Source: Deltaproteobacteria bacterium (GTDB taxonomy: Bacteria; Desulfobacterota; Dissulfuribacteria; Dissulfuribacterales; UBA3076). From it: 64,000 bases of DNA. Numbering within the stretch: the first letter of the stretch is position 1; each line of letters starts with the position of its first letter. The position numbers and the translations under genes are program-made. The stretch spans positions 1-64,000 of the forward strand of contig JAGYNZ010000010.1 of the NCBI GenBank assembly GCA_018399745.1, given 5' to 3'. The notes under the pieces are model-generated. The model ran no database searches. It was not told the origin of the DNA and saw only the letters and a list, made by a program, of their open reading frames with translations. Positions 28,732 to 39,614 of the stretch are shown here, one piece after another.

Positions 28732-29229
28732 ATGCCGGCAAACGATCAAAAAAATATAGTCCATATATTCACTGATGGGGCCTGTTCCGGAAATCCAGGT
28801 CCTGGTGGATGGGGGGCAATGCTGCAATATGACGAGCAGAGAAAGTGCATAAAGGGCTGGTCAAAAAATACGACAAACAATCGTATGGAGCTTTTGGCTA
28901 CAATACGGGCACTTGAGGCCCTTAAAAGGACCTGTGATGTCATTATTACCACCGATTCCAAATACGTAAAACAAGGCATAACCGAGTGGATAGGCCAGTG
29001 GAAGCGAAGAGGTTGGCAGACTACTGCAAAGAGACCTGTTAAAAACAAGGATCTATGGCAGGCGCTTGATTCCTTGTGCCAGTTTCATGGGGTGCGTTGG
29101 GAATGGACAAGGGGACATGCTGGACACGAGGAAAACGAACTGGTTGATCAGTTGGCCAGAAAGGCCATTTCCGAAGGCCAGGCAGGAGAGCTGGAAGAGG
29201 ATAAAACAGGCAGAATACTTGCAAGGTAA
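28732..29229 (+). CDS. rnhA: Ribonuclease HI
   Basis: This 165-residue enzyme degrades RNA in RNA-DNA hybrids. Catalytic residues are visible: Asp in [17 protein letters not shown], Glu in [13 protein letters not shown], Asp in [11 protein letters not shown], and the C-terminal [16 protein letters not shown] with the last Asp. The ATG at 28732 gives a normal N-terminus (MPANDQ); a longer frame would run into menG. It starts 22 nt after menG. Confidence 0.95.
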   Translation: MPANDQKNIVHIFTDGACSGNPGPGGWGAMLQYDEQRKCIKGWSKNTTNNRMELLATIRALEALKRTCDVIITTDSKYVKQGITEWIGQWKRRGWQTTAKRPVKNKDLWQALDSLCQFHGVRWEWTRGHAGHEENELVDQLARKAISEGQAGELEEDKTGRILAR

Positions 29230-29453
29230 TTTACGTTGACTTGACTAAACTGCCTAAAGTTTTGGCGCTTCCGTTGCTTACAATTTTGACAGATAGAAGC
29301 GATCTCTTTACTTCAGCAGGCGCCTGAAATCCTGTTTCGGCTAAAGAATATTGAGGTTTATCCGGTTTAGAGGACTGTCTTAAATAGTAAAATAGAGATT
29401 GCCTGTCTTCTTCGAATGTTTTATTGTCATGAGTAATTGTGGGAGATAAAAAA

Positions 29454-30803
29454 ATGAAAAAATTTTCAAAGTCGGGACGCCACTGGCTTGTTGTAATTTG
29501 TTTGCTTTGCGGCTTTGTGGTTATAGGCACCTACCAGGCTCATCAAATCGCCTCTGCCAGAGAAGACATAACTTATGAACAACTTAAGATCTTTGGTTCA
29601 GTCCTCGATCTGGTACAACGCAACTATGTTGAAGAGATCCCGCCCAAGCAACTTATTTACGGTGCAGTACAGGGTATGCTCCAATCTCTTGATCCACACT
29701 CCTCTTTCATGAAGCCGGAGGACTACAAGGAACTTCAGATAGAGACCAAGGGGAGTTTCACAGGCATAGGTATAGAAATCAGCCTCAAAGATGGCATACT
29801 GACAGTTGTGTCCCCTATAGAGGGCACACCGGCGTACGAAGCAGGTCTCAAGGCCAATGATAAAATACTAAAGATAGATGACAAAACCACTAAAAACATG
29901 ACCTTGATTGAGTCAGTAAAGCTTCTAAGGGGTACCAAGGGGACCAAAGTCACCATTTCCGTATATCGCGAGGGATGGAGACAGCTTAAAGACATAACCC
30001 TTACAAGGGACGAAATCCCCATACAGAGTGTGAGATCCAGGATTCTGGAAGATGGTTATGGTTATATACGTGTTAGTAACTTCCAGGACAAGACTATTTC
30101 TGAGCTGGAAAAAGCCCTAAAAGAATTGGAAGAGGGCAAAGGCCTTAAGGGCCTGGTCCTTGATCTGCGGAACAATCCCGGCGGGTTACTTGATCAGGCA
30201 GTAAAGGTAGCTGATGTATTTCTGGAAAAAGGGCTTGTTGTCTATACAGATGGCAGGATGGAAGAACAAAAAATGCGTTTTGAGGCTCAGGCGAACAGAC
30301 ATTCTCACGATTACCCCATTGCAGTATTGGTCAATGAAGGAAGTGCCAGTGCCTCGGAGATAGTTGCAGGGGCCTTACAAGATCATAAAAGGGCAATAAT
30401 TTTAGGTGTACAGACCTTTGGCAAGGGATCTGTGCAGACTATCATTCCACTTGAAGACGGATCTGCAGTACGCCTTACCACAGCCAGATACTACACACCT
30501 AATGGCAGATCCATACAGGCAAAGGGAATAGAGCCCGATATAGAAATACCTTACGCTCTACTGAAAAAACCAGAAGAAAAAGACAAAATTTTTCATTTTC
30601 CTACAGAACGCGATTTAGAAGGACACCTTCTAAATAATGAAGAAGGGCCAATTGAAGATGATCCGAGTTCTGCAAAAGATGAGCCAAAGGCTGGCGACTC
30701 CGAAGTTGACAGTGAAGAAACACAGTCGCCTCCCATGGATAACCAGCTAGAAGAGGCTGTCAGAATACTAAAGGCTTGGGCTATATTTAAACAAATAAAT
30801 TAG
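29454..30803 (+). CDS. ctpA: C-terminal processing peptidase (S41 family, CtpA-like)
   Basis: This 449-residue exported serine protease has an N-terminal membrane/signal segment (residues 7-30), a PDZ domain (GIGIEISLKDGILTVVSPIEGTPAYEAGL) and the S41 active site: Ser in EGSASASEIVAGAL and Lys in QTFGKGSVQT. It trims C-termini of envelope proteins in the periplasm. The ATG at 29454 was chosen because GGGAGA lies 8 nt upstream. The acidic C-terminal tail is low-complexity. An uncharacterised deacetylase follows. Confidence 0.9.
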   Translation: MKKFSKSGRHWLVVICLLCGFVVIGTYQAHQIASAREDITYEQLKIFGSVLDLVQRNYVEEIPPKQLIYGAVQGMLQSLDPHSSFMKPEDYKELQIETKGSFTGIGIEISLKDGILTVVSPIEGTPAYEAGLKANDKILKIDDKTTKNMTLIESVKLLRGTKGTKVTISVYREGWRQLKDITLTRDEIPIQSVRSRILEDGYGYIRVSNFQDKTISELEKALKELEEGKGLKGLVLDLRNNPGGLLDQAVKVADVFLEKGLVVYTDGRMEEQKMRFEAQANRHSHDYPIAVLVNEGSASASEIVAGALQDHKRAIILGVQTFGKGSVQTIIPLEDGSAVRLTTARYYTPNGRSIQAKGIEPDIEIPYALLKKPEEKDKIFHFPTERDLEGHLLNNEEGPIEDDPSSAKDEPKAGDSEVDSEETQSPPMDNQLEEAVRILKAWAIFKQIN

Positions 30804-30948
30804 GACACAGATTATCATACATACAACTATTCATAAAGTTAAACACCTTGATAATATGTGTTCAATAAAGTGAATTCTCATATTATAGAATTACAAGCCT
30901 TTGGTAGAGCTGTAAGGCAATACAGTATATACTTGTTCAAGTCTTTAA

Positions 30949-31833
30949 ATGGTTAGATCTCGTTCCTCGAGTAAAAAAATACTCAAAAAGAAGGGTAGAA
31001 TAACTCCTCCGGGTCTATTTTGGCCCATAATAGCACTGGGAATAATAGGAGCAATTGTAACCCTTTTATATTTACTTCCTTTGCCCTTCCGGCTGCCTTT
31101 TGAAGAATTTGATTCCGCACCACCGATTGTCCGTCCTTCCGAACCATCAAGACCGGAAAGTGCAGCCCCTATGCCTTTGGTAGCTATACTTATAGACGAC
31201 ATGGGTAATAATTTTCGTATTAACAATGATTTTCTGAAGTTAGATGCCCCTCTTTCCTTTTCCTTTCTCCCAACAGCACCCTATACGCCCAAGCTGGCCA
31301 AAAAGGCCAAGGATCTTGGCAAAGATGTCTTAATCCACCTACCTTTAGAGCCCATTAATTCTATGATTGACCCGGGTCCAGGTGTCCTGCGTCTGAGCAT
31401 GGATTTTGATTCCATGTTACAGATACTCAGAAAAGACCTGGATGCCGTACCTGGTGCAATCGGGGTAAATAATCACATGGGTTCTAAATTTACTAAAAGC
31501 CAAAGGGGCATGGAATTGATTCTTACTGAAATAAAGCGCCGTGGTCTTTTCTTTGTTGACAGTAAGACTACTCATGACAGTGTGGCATATGTAACTGCCA
31601 GATCCATGGGTATACCGGCTGCGGAAAGGGCCGTGTTTTTAGACCACGATAACAAAAAGGAATCCATCAGAAGGGAAATAAAAAAAATGGTAAAATTATC
31701 TGTCGACAACGGATGTGTTCTTGCCATAGGACATCCGACATCTAATACATGGAGGGTTTTGTCTGAGGAACTGCCTGTAGTAAGGAAAAGTGCCAGCATT
31801 GTTCCGGTCCATAAAATTCTTGTTGGTCAGTAG
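30949..31833 (+). CDS. Divergent polysaccharide deacetylase family protein
   Basis: This 294-residue protein has a short basic N-terminus, one membrane anchor (about residues 22-45) and a periplasmic domain of the divergent polysaccharide deacetylase family (PF04748). Family blocks are VAILIDDMGNNFRIN, PLSFSFLPTAPYT, VLIHLPLEP, NNHMGSKFT and AIGHPTSNT. These proteins often accompany CtpA and murein hydrolase activators; the substrate is unproven. Both genes run the same way with a 145-bp spacer. Confidence 0.84.
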   Translation: MVRSRSSSKKILKKKGRITPPGLFWPIIALGIIGAIVTLLYLLPLPFRLPFEEFDSAPPIVRPSEPSRPESAAPMPLVAILIDDMGNNFRINNDFLKLDAPLSFSFLPTAPYTPKLAKKAKDLGKDVLIHLPLEPINSMIDPGPGVLRLSMDFDSMLQILRKDLDAVPGAIGVNNHMGSKFTKSQRGMELILTEIKRRGLFFVDSKTTHDSVAYVTARSMGIPAAERAVFLDHDNKKESIRREIKKMVKLSVDNGCVLAIGHPTSNTWRVLSEELPVVRKSASIVPVHKILVGQ

Positions 31834-31879
31834 AACTAAACCCGTACTTTCCCCTCACAGTTACTGAAAGATAATAAAA

Positions 31880-32254
31880 ATGAAATATGGAGAAAAAAAA
31901 ATACAAGGGGCCGAGCTTGAATCGTGGCCTAATCCATATCCTGAACGCGACTATACCATAGAGATAAGTTTTCCGGAGTTTACCTGCCTTTGTCCAAGGT
32001 CCGGTTATCCTGATTTTGCTACCATAAAGATAATTTATGTACCGGATCAGTTCATAGTGGAACTGAAATCTCTAAAACTCTATCTCAATGACTATAGAGA
32101 TCGATACATTTCACACGAAGAGGCCACCAACAAGATCTTCTCAGACCTGATGAAGATCCTTTCTCCGCGCACAATCAGACTGGAAGGTGACTTTTACCCC
32201 AGAGGTAATGTCCACACAGTGATCAGGGTGGAAGGAGGTTCAAATGCCGGATAG
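31880..32254 (+). CDS. queF: NADPH-dependent 7-cyano-7-deazaguanine reductase
   Basis: This 124-residue protein is the short (type I) QueF, which reduces preQ0 to preQ1 in queuosine synthesis. The catalytic cysteine is in [16 protein letters not shown], and the family's [18 protein letters not shown] and EGDFYPRGN follow. A second queuosine gene, queH, occurs at 48934, though in a separate place. It ends 16 bp from the convergent manB gene. Confidence 0.95.
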   Translation: MKYGEKKIQGAELESWPNPYPERDYTIEISFPEFTCLCPRSGYPDFATIKIIYVPDQFIVELKSLKLYLNDYRDRYISHEEATNKIFSDLMKILSPRTIRLEGDFYPRGNVHTVIRVEGGSNAG

Positions 32255-32269
32255 ACAAGGGATGCTGCC

Positions 32270-33637
32270 TTATAATTCATTGGTTTCGATCATCGCCAGT
32301 AGCTCCTTTGTTCTTTCCTGCATCAGCTTTTCATCCCCTCTGGATTCCACATTCAGGCGTAATACCGGCTCGGTATTTGAACAGCGCAAATTAAAGCGCC
32401 AACTATCAAACTCCATGCTTATGCCATCGGTTTCGTCTATGCTGGCAGCCTGAGGTCCATAAAACTTTTTTATGCTGGCAATAGCAGCTAAAGGATCATC
32501 CAATCGTCGATTGATCTCTCCACTAACTGGATATAAAGCGATACGTTTATCGAGCATAGCTGAAAGTGGCTGTTTTTTCTGACTTAACAGTTCAGCAATT
32601 AATAGCCAGGGGATCATGCCACTGTCACAATAAGCAAAATCCCGAAAGTAATGATGAGCGCTCATCTCACCACCGTAAATCGCATTTTCTGACCTCATGC
32701 GCTCCTTCATGAAGGCGTGCCCTGTCTTATTCTGCAGGGGTATGCCGCCTGCACCCGTCACGACATCAATAGTGTTCCATATCAATCGTGGATCGTGGAT
32801 GATCTTTTCCCCTGATTTTTTGGTCAAAAATGCTTCGGCCAGCAGGCCTACAATATAATAGCCTTCGATAAAGCGGCCTTTTTCGTCAAAAAAGAAACAG
32901 CGATCAAAATCTCCATCCCAGGCAATACCCAAATCAGCCCCTGAAGTTACAACGGCCTTACTGGTAACAGAACGGTTTTCCTGCAATAGTGGGTTTGGAA
33001 TTCCATTGGGGAAAGTTCCATCAGGCCGATGCTGTATCTTAATGAATTCAAAGGGCAGATGGGTCTCCAAGGCATCCATCACCGGACCTGCGCAGCCGTT
33101 ACCGGAATTGATTACGATCTTAAGCGGATAAAGTTCTGATGTATTAACATAGTGTAACAGGTGCCTTATATATTCAGGCCGGTTTATCAATTCTTCATAC
33201 TGCCCTGATCTTTCCGTGGGGGAGAATATCCCCTGTTTTGCCAGACGGCGGATTTCTTTAAGCCCTGTATCCCCGCTTATAGGTCTTGCGCCTTCCCGCA
33301 CCAGCTTCATACCGTTAAAATCCCTTGGGTTGTGGCTTGCTGTTACCATAATCCCGCCATCCAGGTGATGGTGAAAAGTGGCGAAATATACTTCCTCTGT
33401 GCCACACAGACCGATATCGAATACATTCACTCCGCTTTTCATAAGCCCATGGTTAAGGGCATCACAAAGAGATTCACTGGAGAGCCGAACGTCACGTCCT
33501 ATTACGACCTGTCTAGGGCTTAGAAACTCAGCATAGCTCCTGCCGATCTTAAAGGCTATATCCTTATTCAATTGATCAGGAATGCGGCCACGTATATCAT
33601 AGGCCATGAAACATTCAAGGTCAGCGGCCATATACAT
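32270..33637 (-). CDS. manB: Phosphomannomutase/phosphoglucomutase
   Basis: This 455-residue alpha-D-phosphohexomutase has the phosphoserine loop [15 protein letters not shown], the metal-binding [12 protein letters not shown] and the sugar-binding [10 protein letters not shown] motif, followed by the phosphate-binding [14 protein letters not shown]. It interconverts mannose 6- and 1-phosphate. It overlaps the end of manC by 17 nt on the same strand, so the two make GDP-mannose precursors as one operon. Confidence 0.93.
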   Translation of the reverse strand: MYMAADLECFMAYDIRGRIPDQLNKDIAFKIGRSYAEFLSPRQVVIGRDVRLSSESLCDALNHGLMKSGVNVFDIGLCGTEEVYFATFHHHLDGGIMVTASHNPRDFNGMKLVREGARPISGDTGLKEIRRLAKQGIFSPTERSGQYEELINRPEYIRHLLHYVNTSELYPLKIVINSGNGCAGPVMDALETHLPFEFIKIQHRPDGTFPNGIPNPLLQENRSVTSKAVVTSGADLGIAWDGDFDRCFFFDEKGRFIEGYYIVGLLAEAFLTKKSGEKIIHDPRLIWNTIDVVTGAGGIPLQNKTGHAFMKERMRSENAIYGGEMSAHHYFRDFAYCDSGMIPWLLIAELLSQKKQPLSAMLDKRIALYPVSGEINRRLDDPLAAIASIKKFYGPQAASIDETDGISMEFDSWRFNLRCSNTEPVLRLNVESRGDEKLMQERTKELLAMIETNEL

Positions 33638-35033
33638 CCTCTAATCTTATGATGTCATCTTCACCGAGGTAGCTGCCAGTTTGGACCTCTATCAAATCCA
33701 GAGGAATCACGCCCAGATTTTCCAGGCGATGATTTACACCCAATGGTATATAAGTGGATTGGTCCTCTGTCAGTAATAACACCTCATCGCCCCGTGTAAC
33801 CCTGGCAGTACCTCTGACTATAATCCAGTGCTCTGCTCTGTGATGATGCATCTGCAAAGAGAGGATCCCTCCGGGCTTAACTGTAATCCGTTTTACCTGG
33901 AAACGCGCAGATACATCTATACTCTCAAATGAACCCCATGGTCTATAAACCTTACGGTGGCTGCTGTATTCATTTCGTCCGGACGCCTTCAATCGATTTA
34001 CAATGGTCTTCACGTCTTGAACACGTTTTTTATGAGCAACGAGCAGTGCGTCGGGAGAATCCACCACTATGAGGTCTTTTACTCCTACTGCAGTCATCAG
34101 TCTTCCTTCGCTGCGCAGATAACAGTTCTTGACATCTTGGGTCATCACGTCCCCAAGGACCACATTTTTATTTTTATCCCTGGGCCCCAGTTCCAACAGC
34201 GACCCCCATGAACCAAGATCACTCCAGCCTGCATCCAGAGGTACCACAACAGCGCTGTCAGTTTTCTCCATTATTGCATAATCCACCGAGTCACTTGGGC
34301 AATCAGCAAATGCCTCGGCATCGAGACGCAAAAAATCCAGATCCCGTACAATCTTTTCATGGGCCGCAGTACAGGCATAGAGTATCTCAGGGGCAAATTG
34401 TTCCAGTTCATTGATATAGCGGCTGGCCTTGAACATGAACATTCCGCTGTTCCAATAATAAACACCTGACGCAATATAATCTTTAGCTGTATTAAGATCT
34501 GGCTTTTCCACAAAATGATCTACCTGAAAAGCCGGACTATCGGTATGTAGACGATCTGATGCCTTGATGTATCCATAACCTGTTTCAGGTGCCGTGGGTA
34601 TGATGCCAAAAGTCACCAGCTTTCCCTGCTCCGCCAATAAAGTACCAGTTTCAACAGCTTGGGCGAAAGTCTGAGTGTCTCTAATGATATGGTCTGCCGG
34701 TAATACAAATAGCACAGGGTCATCTTTCTGCTGTATTATACTCAAGGCGGCACATGCCACTGCAGGGGCGGTATTTCGCCCCACCGGTTCAAGAATAATG
34801 GACAGAGACTCCACACCGATCTGGCGCAACTGCTCAGCTGCAAGAAAACGATGTTGATTGTTGCAAACAAGCAGAGGTGTCTTGCAATCCGAAAGATCTG
34901 ATAGACGTCTGACAGTTGACTGTAACAGCGTTTCGTCTTCCACCAGTGAATAAAATTGCTTAGGATAGGCCTCACGAGATAGCGGCCAGAGACGGGTACC
35001 TGAGCCTCCGCATAAGATAATCGGCACAATCAT
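33621..35033 (-). CDS. manC: Mannose-1-phosphate guanylyltransferase / mannose-6-phosphate isomerase
   Basis: This 470-residue bifunctional enzyme has an N-terminal nucleotidyltransferase ([42 protein letters not shown]) and a C-terminal type II cupin isomerase ([22 protein letters not shown], ending [12 protein letters not shown]). It makes GDP-mannose from fructose 6-phosphate with manB, which overlaps its 3' end. GDP-mannose would feed exopolysaccharide or LPS. Confidence 0.94.
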   Translation of the reverse strand: MIVPIILCGGSGTRLWPLSREAYPKQFYSLVEDETLLQSTVRRLSDLSDCKTPLLVCNNQHRFLAAEQLRQIGVESLSIILEPVGRNTAPAVACAALSIIQQKDDPVLFVLPADHIIRDTQTFAQAVETGTLLAEQGKLVTFGIIPTAPETGYGYIKASDRLHTDSPAFQVDHFVEKPDLNTAKDYIASGVYYWNSGMFMFKASRYINELEQFAPEILYACTAAHEKIVRDLDFLRLDAEAFADCPSDSVDYAIMEKTDSAVVVPLDAGWSDLGSWGSLLELGPRDKNKNVVLGDVMTQDVKNCYLRSEGRLMTAVGVKDLIVVDSPDALLVAHKKRVQDVKTIVNRLKASGRNEYSSHRKVYRPWGSFESIDVSARFQVKRITVKPGGILSLQMHHHRAEHWIIVRGTARVTRGDEVLLLTEDQSTYIPLGVNHRLENLGVIPLDLIEVQTGSYLGEDDIIRLEDVYGR

Positions 35034-35159
35034 TAAAAGTTTTTCTCCATAAAATTAAATATACACTAAATGGTTATAAAGTGCGTTTTTGAATCATTCA
35101 GAAATGCAGGGAAGAATGAGACTTAACATAGACGCCAATAGGCATAAATAAAGGCCCAC

Positions 35160-36401
35160 CTAATTATCTGAAGTTATGAAATTCCCCTGCCCGTAAAGCT
35201 TTTGAATGAAGTTTTCGGCCCTGAGTTCAGGGTGAACGCTGCAGCCTGGTCCTATTATTATTCCCTGGGGTATTTGTGTTCGAAGACCGATTACAGTGAG
35301 TGCCTCGTTGTGGTTGCCGATTATGGAATCTTTACCAATACTGACACCAAGGTCGGTTATGGTATTCTCAACTTTGGCTCCTGGTCCGACTTGAGTGTCG
35401 AAAAACAGTATTGAATCTTTTACCACTGCCCCCACTCCTACATAGGCCCCTGGAAAAAGGATTGATCGATCGACCCGGCCTCTAACTCTCACCCCATTGT
35501 AGACCCTTGAGTTATCTATTGATCCCCGAGTATCGATAAGCGCCGGGCCCCTGTCTCTTACTGCCTCGTGGTCCAAATTGGTGCGAACTTGCCAATCGTC
35601 TAATTTTATCCCGGGACGTTCTCCCAAGAGATCCATATTGGCGGTCCAGTATTTCTCCAGAGTGCGGCTATATCCCCAATAACCGTAAAATTTATAACCA
35701 TATACCTCATATTTGTCCATTATAGCAGGGAGTATGTCTCTGCCAAATTCATGAGAGTTAATTCCGGCGTTTTCTTTAAGAGCCTGTTCCAGGACCTCTG
35801 TCTTAAACACGTATATGGTCATTGAGGCCCAGTTAGATAAAGGGTGAGCCGGTTTTTCAAGATATTCCAGAAGACGACCTCCTCTTGCGTCATCATCAGA
35901 AATTCGGGCCAGGCCGAATCTGGATGAACCTGACGGGCTGACCTCCACAAAAGAGGCAGTAACATCGGCCCCCATATCCAGATGAAATTGAATGAGTCTA
36001 TGATAATTCATATGATACACATGGTCGCCGGATAAAATCAGTATAAGGTCTGGTTTGTGAGCATGGATAAAATCGAGATTCTGATATACTGCGTCCGCCG
36101 TGCCCTTATACCAGTCTGAGGCGTGCAAGCCTTGAAAGGGAGGAAGAATAGTAATGCCACGATGTCTGCCTGTCATATCCCAGGATGCGCCTGTTCCGAT
36201 ATGTTCTATTAAAGACGAAGACCTGTACTGACTGAGAATTCCGACCCTCTCAATGCCTGATTGCATAAGGTTGCTGAGAGGAAAATCTATGAATCTGTAT
36301 AGGCCTCCAAAGGGCACTGTGCTCTTGGGCCTGAGGAAGGTAAGTACTCCAAGTTCATCAACCCTGCCGCCCGCAAGAACCATAGCTAAAATTTTCGGCA
36401 T
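35160..36401 (-). CDS. glgC: Glucose-1-phosphate adenylyltransferase
   Basis: This 413-residue enzyme makes ADP-glucose for glycogen. Its pyrophosphorylase motif is MVLAGGRVDELGVLTFLRPKS, which lacks the usual GTRL arginine context and reads GRVDEL, as in a subset of GlgC-like proteins. Other blocks are YRFIDFPLSNLMQSGI, SGDHVYHMNY, FGLARIS and EKPAHPL, and a left-handed beta-helix C-terminus is present. It lies upstream of manC but with a 126-bp gap, so it may be transcribed separately. Confidence 0.88.
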   Translation of the reverse strand: MPKILAMVLAGGRVDELGVLTFLRPKSTVPFGGLYRFIDFPLSNLMQSGIERVGILSQYRSSSLIEHIGTGASWDMTGRHRGITILPPFQGLHASDWYKGTADAVYQNLDFIHAHKPDLILILSGDHVYHMNYHRLIQFHLDMGADVTASFVEVSPSGSSRFGLARISDDDARGGRLLEYLEKPAHPLSNWASMTIYVFKTEVLEQALKENAGINSHEFGRDILPAIMDKYEVYGYKFYGYWGYSRTLEKYWTANMDLLGERPGIKLDDWQVRTNLDHEAVRDRGPALIDTRGSIDNSRVYNGVRVRGRVDRSILFPGAYVGVGAVVKDSILFFDTQVGPGAKVENTITDLGVSIGKDSIIGNHNEALTVIGLRTQIPQGIIIGPGCSVHPELRAENFIQKLYGQGNFITSDN

Positions 36402-36427
36402 TAGCTAACCTGATGAGTATATTTAAA

Positions 36428-36826
36428 TTAAATTGCCGTCGAGTCTGTCACAGAAGAGGATAATCCGTCCGACGTGTTATTATTATCAGGTCCGAATGAC
36501 TTCTCTCCAGTGGCCGCTTCTTCCATGGCTTCATCGACCATCTGGTCAAAGTCCTCGTCGAGGTCGTCTCCCGCCAGGCTTCCCATTTTCTTCATCCACC
36601 TAGCCATACTTTTAGGATCATTTTCGTCGAGACCGGCCATCATCGACGGATCTGCTAATTTGTCCATTCTTGTCTCTTCGGAAAGACGTACATTAACTCT
36701 GGAGATCAACTTGGTGACTGAGCTGCTTCCACAATGTTTGCAAAGGGATTCAAAATTGTCCCTGTTGAGGACAAGGTGGGAGGAAATCTTTCCACATTTT
36801 TTACAGCGATATTCATAGATCGGCAT
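36428..36826 (-). CDS. FmdB-family zinc-ribbon protein
   Basis: This 132-residue protein starts MPIYEYRCKKCG, the hallmark of FmdB-type regulators, and has a second CxxC (CKHCGSS, about residue 35) to make a zinc ribbon. The remainder is acidic and disordered-looking (GDDLDEDFDQMVDEAMEEA). The ATG at 36826 was chosen because GGAGG lies 9 nt upstream. The function of this small family is not settled. It follows the DHH gene on the same strand. Confidence 0.82.
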   Translation of the reverse strand: MPIYEYRCKKCGKISSHLVLNRDNFESLCKHCGSSSVTKLISRVNVRLSEETRMDKLADPSMMAGLDENDPKSMARWMKKMGSLAGDDLDEDFDQMVDEAMEEAATGEKSFGPDNNNTSDGLSSSVTDSTAI

Positions 36827-36866
36827 TCTGCTTCCCTCCATTTACTGGATTATACACACCATCTAT

Positions 36867-37928
36867 TTAGGCAATATGTTTAACTACCAAACGAAGGAGC
36901 TTGGTTGTTGAAAATTTTTTTGCGGCACCGTTGGGTAAATTTTTGCAGGGGACCTCTGCCCTGGCACTCTGTCTGTGCCCGCCGGCTGATCCTATGTTCC
37001 CAAAGACACGGGCTGCCAATTTGCCTGCATGTTTTTTATAACCATCGCAGCGAAAGATGACCACGAGCTTTTCTCCATAACGGCCGGATATTATAACCCA
37101 TGCTATATCATGAATATGTGAAAAAAAATCAGCCACTACTACAAGGATGTCCGGATTTCCGACGCGTCCCAGATGGATATAAATACGTTTTTTGCTGATT
37201 TTCATGGTTTCCAGGGCGATCTTGAAATATTTCAGTTCTGATCGTCTTATGTCAGCGGTCTCTATCTTGTTTAGCAGTTGCTGGTTGATTTGTTTAAAGA
37301 GATATTGGAAACAGAGTATATCAGATGGGGAGGTCTTATTGGTAAAATTTTGGGTGTCAACCTTGATACCGTAAAAAAGTGCTGTTGCAAGTGCTACCGC
37401 AGGTTTTATTTTAGCTGCCTTCAGGTATTCAGTGAGCATAGATGCAACCGCTCCATATTCTGGTCGTATGTCTACGAAGGGGGCATCCCATCCATCAGTA
37501 AGTGGGTGGTGGTCGATCACCGCATTATAGGAGATTGAAGTCAGGTCTGTATGATGAGGGGGTTGAGAGTCTACGAGCACAAATTTGGTGTATTGACCCT
37601 GCTTTACTCCCCTCAGCCTATGCAGAGGAATTTTTAGAAAGTCTCTCATTGCAAGGTTATTTACACGCTTTATCTCATTATTGTGGGCTATTGTAACTTC
37701 TTCCACTTTTCGGCTGAGCAATCTTTTCACTGCCTGGGCACTGGCCATGGCATCGGGATCAGCTATTATTATTACCAGTACGCGGTCGTCCCTGGTGAAA
37801 ATCTGCAGGAAAGAACGGAGACGTTCTTTGTTGGAAAGCCTTTTTGTGGCACGCGCGCTTTGCTCAGGAGATTGTGGCAAATCAACTTTTTCAGGATTAT
37901 TTTTACTGTTATTAACCGAATTTGTCAT
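36867..37928 (-). CDS. DHH/DHHA1 family phosphoesterase (NrnA-like)
   Basis: This 353-residue protein has a DHH domain (IIADPDAMASAQAVKRLL, VDSQPPHH, VIDHHPL, KVDTQNF) and a C-terminal DHHA1-type GSAGGHRQSARAEVP. The family includes oligoribonuclease/pAp-phosphatase NrnA, which clears short RNAs and phosphoadenosine phosphate, but exact activity cannot be told. The first motif lacks the usual HxN before DPDA. An acidic/basic tail of about 40 residues precedes the domain. Confidence 0.8.
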   Translation of the reverse strand: MTNSVNNSKNNPEKVDLPQSPEQSARATKRLSNKERLRSFLQIFTRDDRVLVIIIADPDAMASAQAVKRLLSRKVEEVTIAHNNEIKRVNNLAMRDFLKIPLHRLRGVKQGQYTKFVLVDSQPPHHTDLTSISYNAVIDHHPLTDGWDAPFVDIRPEYGAVASMLTEYLKAAKIKPAVALATALFYGIKVDTQNFTNKTSPSDILCFQYLFKQINQQLLNKIETADIRRSELKYFKIALETMKISKKRIYIHLGRVGNPDILVVVADFFSHIHDIAWVIISGRYGEKLVVIFRCDGYKKHAGKLAARVFGNIGSAGGHRQSARAEVPCKNLPNGAAKKFSTTKLLRLVVKHIA

Positions 37929-38299
37929 TTTACTATTATAAGAGCCTCATAAGAAATTGTGCCATGGGGAAAAACAGGCACGGTCTTTTTTGCATTATAC
38001 TTCTCTTGTAGTTTTAGACAGCTTCTTTATTATGTGTTTAAAGGGCCTTTTTCGAAAGGTCCAAAAGTAATTTTAATTTTCATTCAATATTACACCAAAT
38101 CGCATTATCAGCAAATGGCGACATGGAGGACCTCTTGAGAAAAAACTTAAGATGTTATCACTGGGTCTGGTTAGCGCTCATGGTTAAATTTGGTTTTGAT
38201 TTGCTTGGAATCTGCATCAAAAAAAAGAGGGCGAAATGTGTAAAACTTGAAGCGAAAAATGCCTGAAAAAATAGTGATAGACTCTTGTTTCGCTTCAAA
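37929..38299. other. Intergenic region with a terminator-like hairpin
   Basis: These 371 bp hold a perfect 11-bp inverted repeat next to the fliL-like stop (see the separate entry). A 47-codon plus-strand frame at 38123-38266 is open, but it lacks a ribosome-binding site and I do not call it a gene. Confidence 0.5.
38247..38298 (-). terminator. Terminator-like inverted repeat after the fliL-like gene
   Basis: TTGAAGCGAAA (38247-38257) and TTTCGCTTCAA (38288-38298) form a perfect 11-bp inverted repeat, 2 bp beyond the fliL-like stop. The minus-strand transcript continues GUUUUAC. The 30-nt loop is long for a classic terminator. Confidence 0.5.
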
Positions 38300-39082
38300 T
38301 TATTTCATCATATAGCCCCTGAGTCTTACATCTTTCACTATAAGCGGTGCAAGATCATGATTTAGGCGCCTGACGATCGGTTGTCTGTACTGCATCAGGA
38401 ATTTTTCTTGAATACCCGAGCTTATATCAATGCCCTGAAGCTCTCTCGAGATTGTGTCTCTGACCCAGGCCTCTTTTTTTCTAACTGCATTTTTTGTTTC
38501 GGCATCAGAAACAATAAGTTCCACTTGCAATTTTAAAAAGACCAGTTCCTTATCTCTTTGCGCTGGTATTAGGAATGGGGCAAGATCTAAGGTTTGAGAG
38601 CCGCTGTGATCGGCCAAGTTATACGGGATATCTCCCGTAACCATTTTAGGTGGGTCAAAAAACGGAGCTGAGAGGTTCCACAAAAGCACGAGTCCAATAA
38701 TAAGAAGAATTCCCGATGCCCCTGATATCGTCCAGATAATCCATGATGCCTCTTCGTGTGGCAGCTTGATCTCCTGGTTTTCTTGCGAGCAGACCTCTTT
38801 TAATTCATTCTGCAGAAAGGTCTCTTTCGAATGTATGGTTGGTATCTTTTTAACTGGCTCATCATTAAAGTCAGAAAGCCGAATATCGATTGGGCGATTT
38901 TTCCCATCCTGCGATTCGTCTTCAGATAATATCATATATATGTCATTATCGATCGACTCCGTTAAATCCGTATCGAGTTGTAGCCCGTTATCACCTGAAT
39001 CCTCTACCGGTTTGGTGATTTCTAAATCCGGACCCTCTTTATAATCGGTTTTATCTTTGAAACTAGAAGTATCTTTAGTCAC
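38300..39082 (-). CDS. FliL-like flagellar basal-body-associated protein
   Basis: This 260-residue protein has a long acidic cytoplasmic N-terminus (residues 1-113), one membrane segment (about 114-136) and a periplasmic FliL-like domain. The last part fits FliL: LAPFLIPAQRDKELVFLKLQVELIVSD, then WVRDTISRELQGIDIS and VRRLNHDL with KDVRLRGYMMK. FliL-type domains surround stators of the flagellar motor. The N-terminal tail is much longer than in E. coli FliL. fliA lies upstream on the same strand, which supports a flagellar context. Confidence 0.62.
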   Translation of the reverse strand: MTKDTSSFKDKTDYKEGPDLEITKPVEDSGDNGLQLDTDLTESIDNDIYMILSEDESQDGKNRPIDIRLSDFNDEPVKKIPTIHSKETFLQNELKEVCSQENQEIKLPHEEASWIIWTISGASGILLIIGLVLLWNLSAPFFDPPKMVTGDIPYNLADHSGSQTLDLAPFLIPAQRDKELVFLKLQVELIVSDAETKNAVRKKEAWVRDTISRELQGIDISSGIQEKFLMQYRQPIVRRLNHDLAPLIVKDVRLRGYMMK

Positions 39083-39614
39083 ATCAATATTTAATGAGGA
39101 AATAATATTTTGATAATTTTATTCAAGTCTTTAAGGGTTAAGGATTTAAACTGTTTAATATATTTGTACTACAAAGACTGGTTTAGCTCAAAATGTTACA
39201 AATACAATGTCTGAAATTTCATCGGTATAAAATAGTTAGAAATAAGTCGACTAAACAGGGAAATCAGTGCAGCGCCACAGACCTAATATTTTAACACAAT
39301 CATAACCCAATGACAGGGCTTTGTAATCTTTTTTAGTACGGAATGGAAATGAAACATGGAGGAAGAGTTATAAACAAGCTTTAATAAAGATATTATATAC
39401 GTAATTTGCGTCACGGCCGAATCCATCTATAGAGCTTCAGGATTTATGTCAATTTTAGCCGTTTTTAGCCGTTGACCCCTGATGTCTGAATGGATTCCTG
39501 ATTTCGAGCAAGGTAACCATTTAAGGATGAAGACGTGAAGGGGATATATCTATTCTGTGCGGTCAGGGAAGACGGGATAGACTGGATATGGATCTTCACA
39601 AATGGGTTCTTCTT
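39083..39614. other. Intergenic region, no gene seen
   Basis: The 532 bp between fliA and the fliL-like gene are AT-rich and show no recognisable coding frame or RNA. The stretch near 39455-39475 repeats TTTTAGCCGTT twice. Promoter elements could not be picked with confidence. Confidence 0.5.

Noticed and set aside
38123-38266. 47-codon plus-strand frame (MEDLLRKNLRCYHW...)
   Set aside because: No ribosome-binding site, low-complexity C-terminus, no family resemblance; may be chance.
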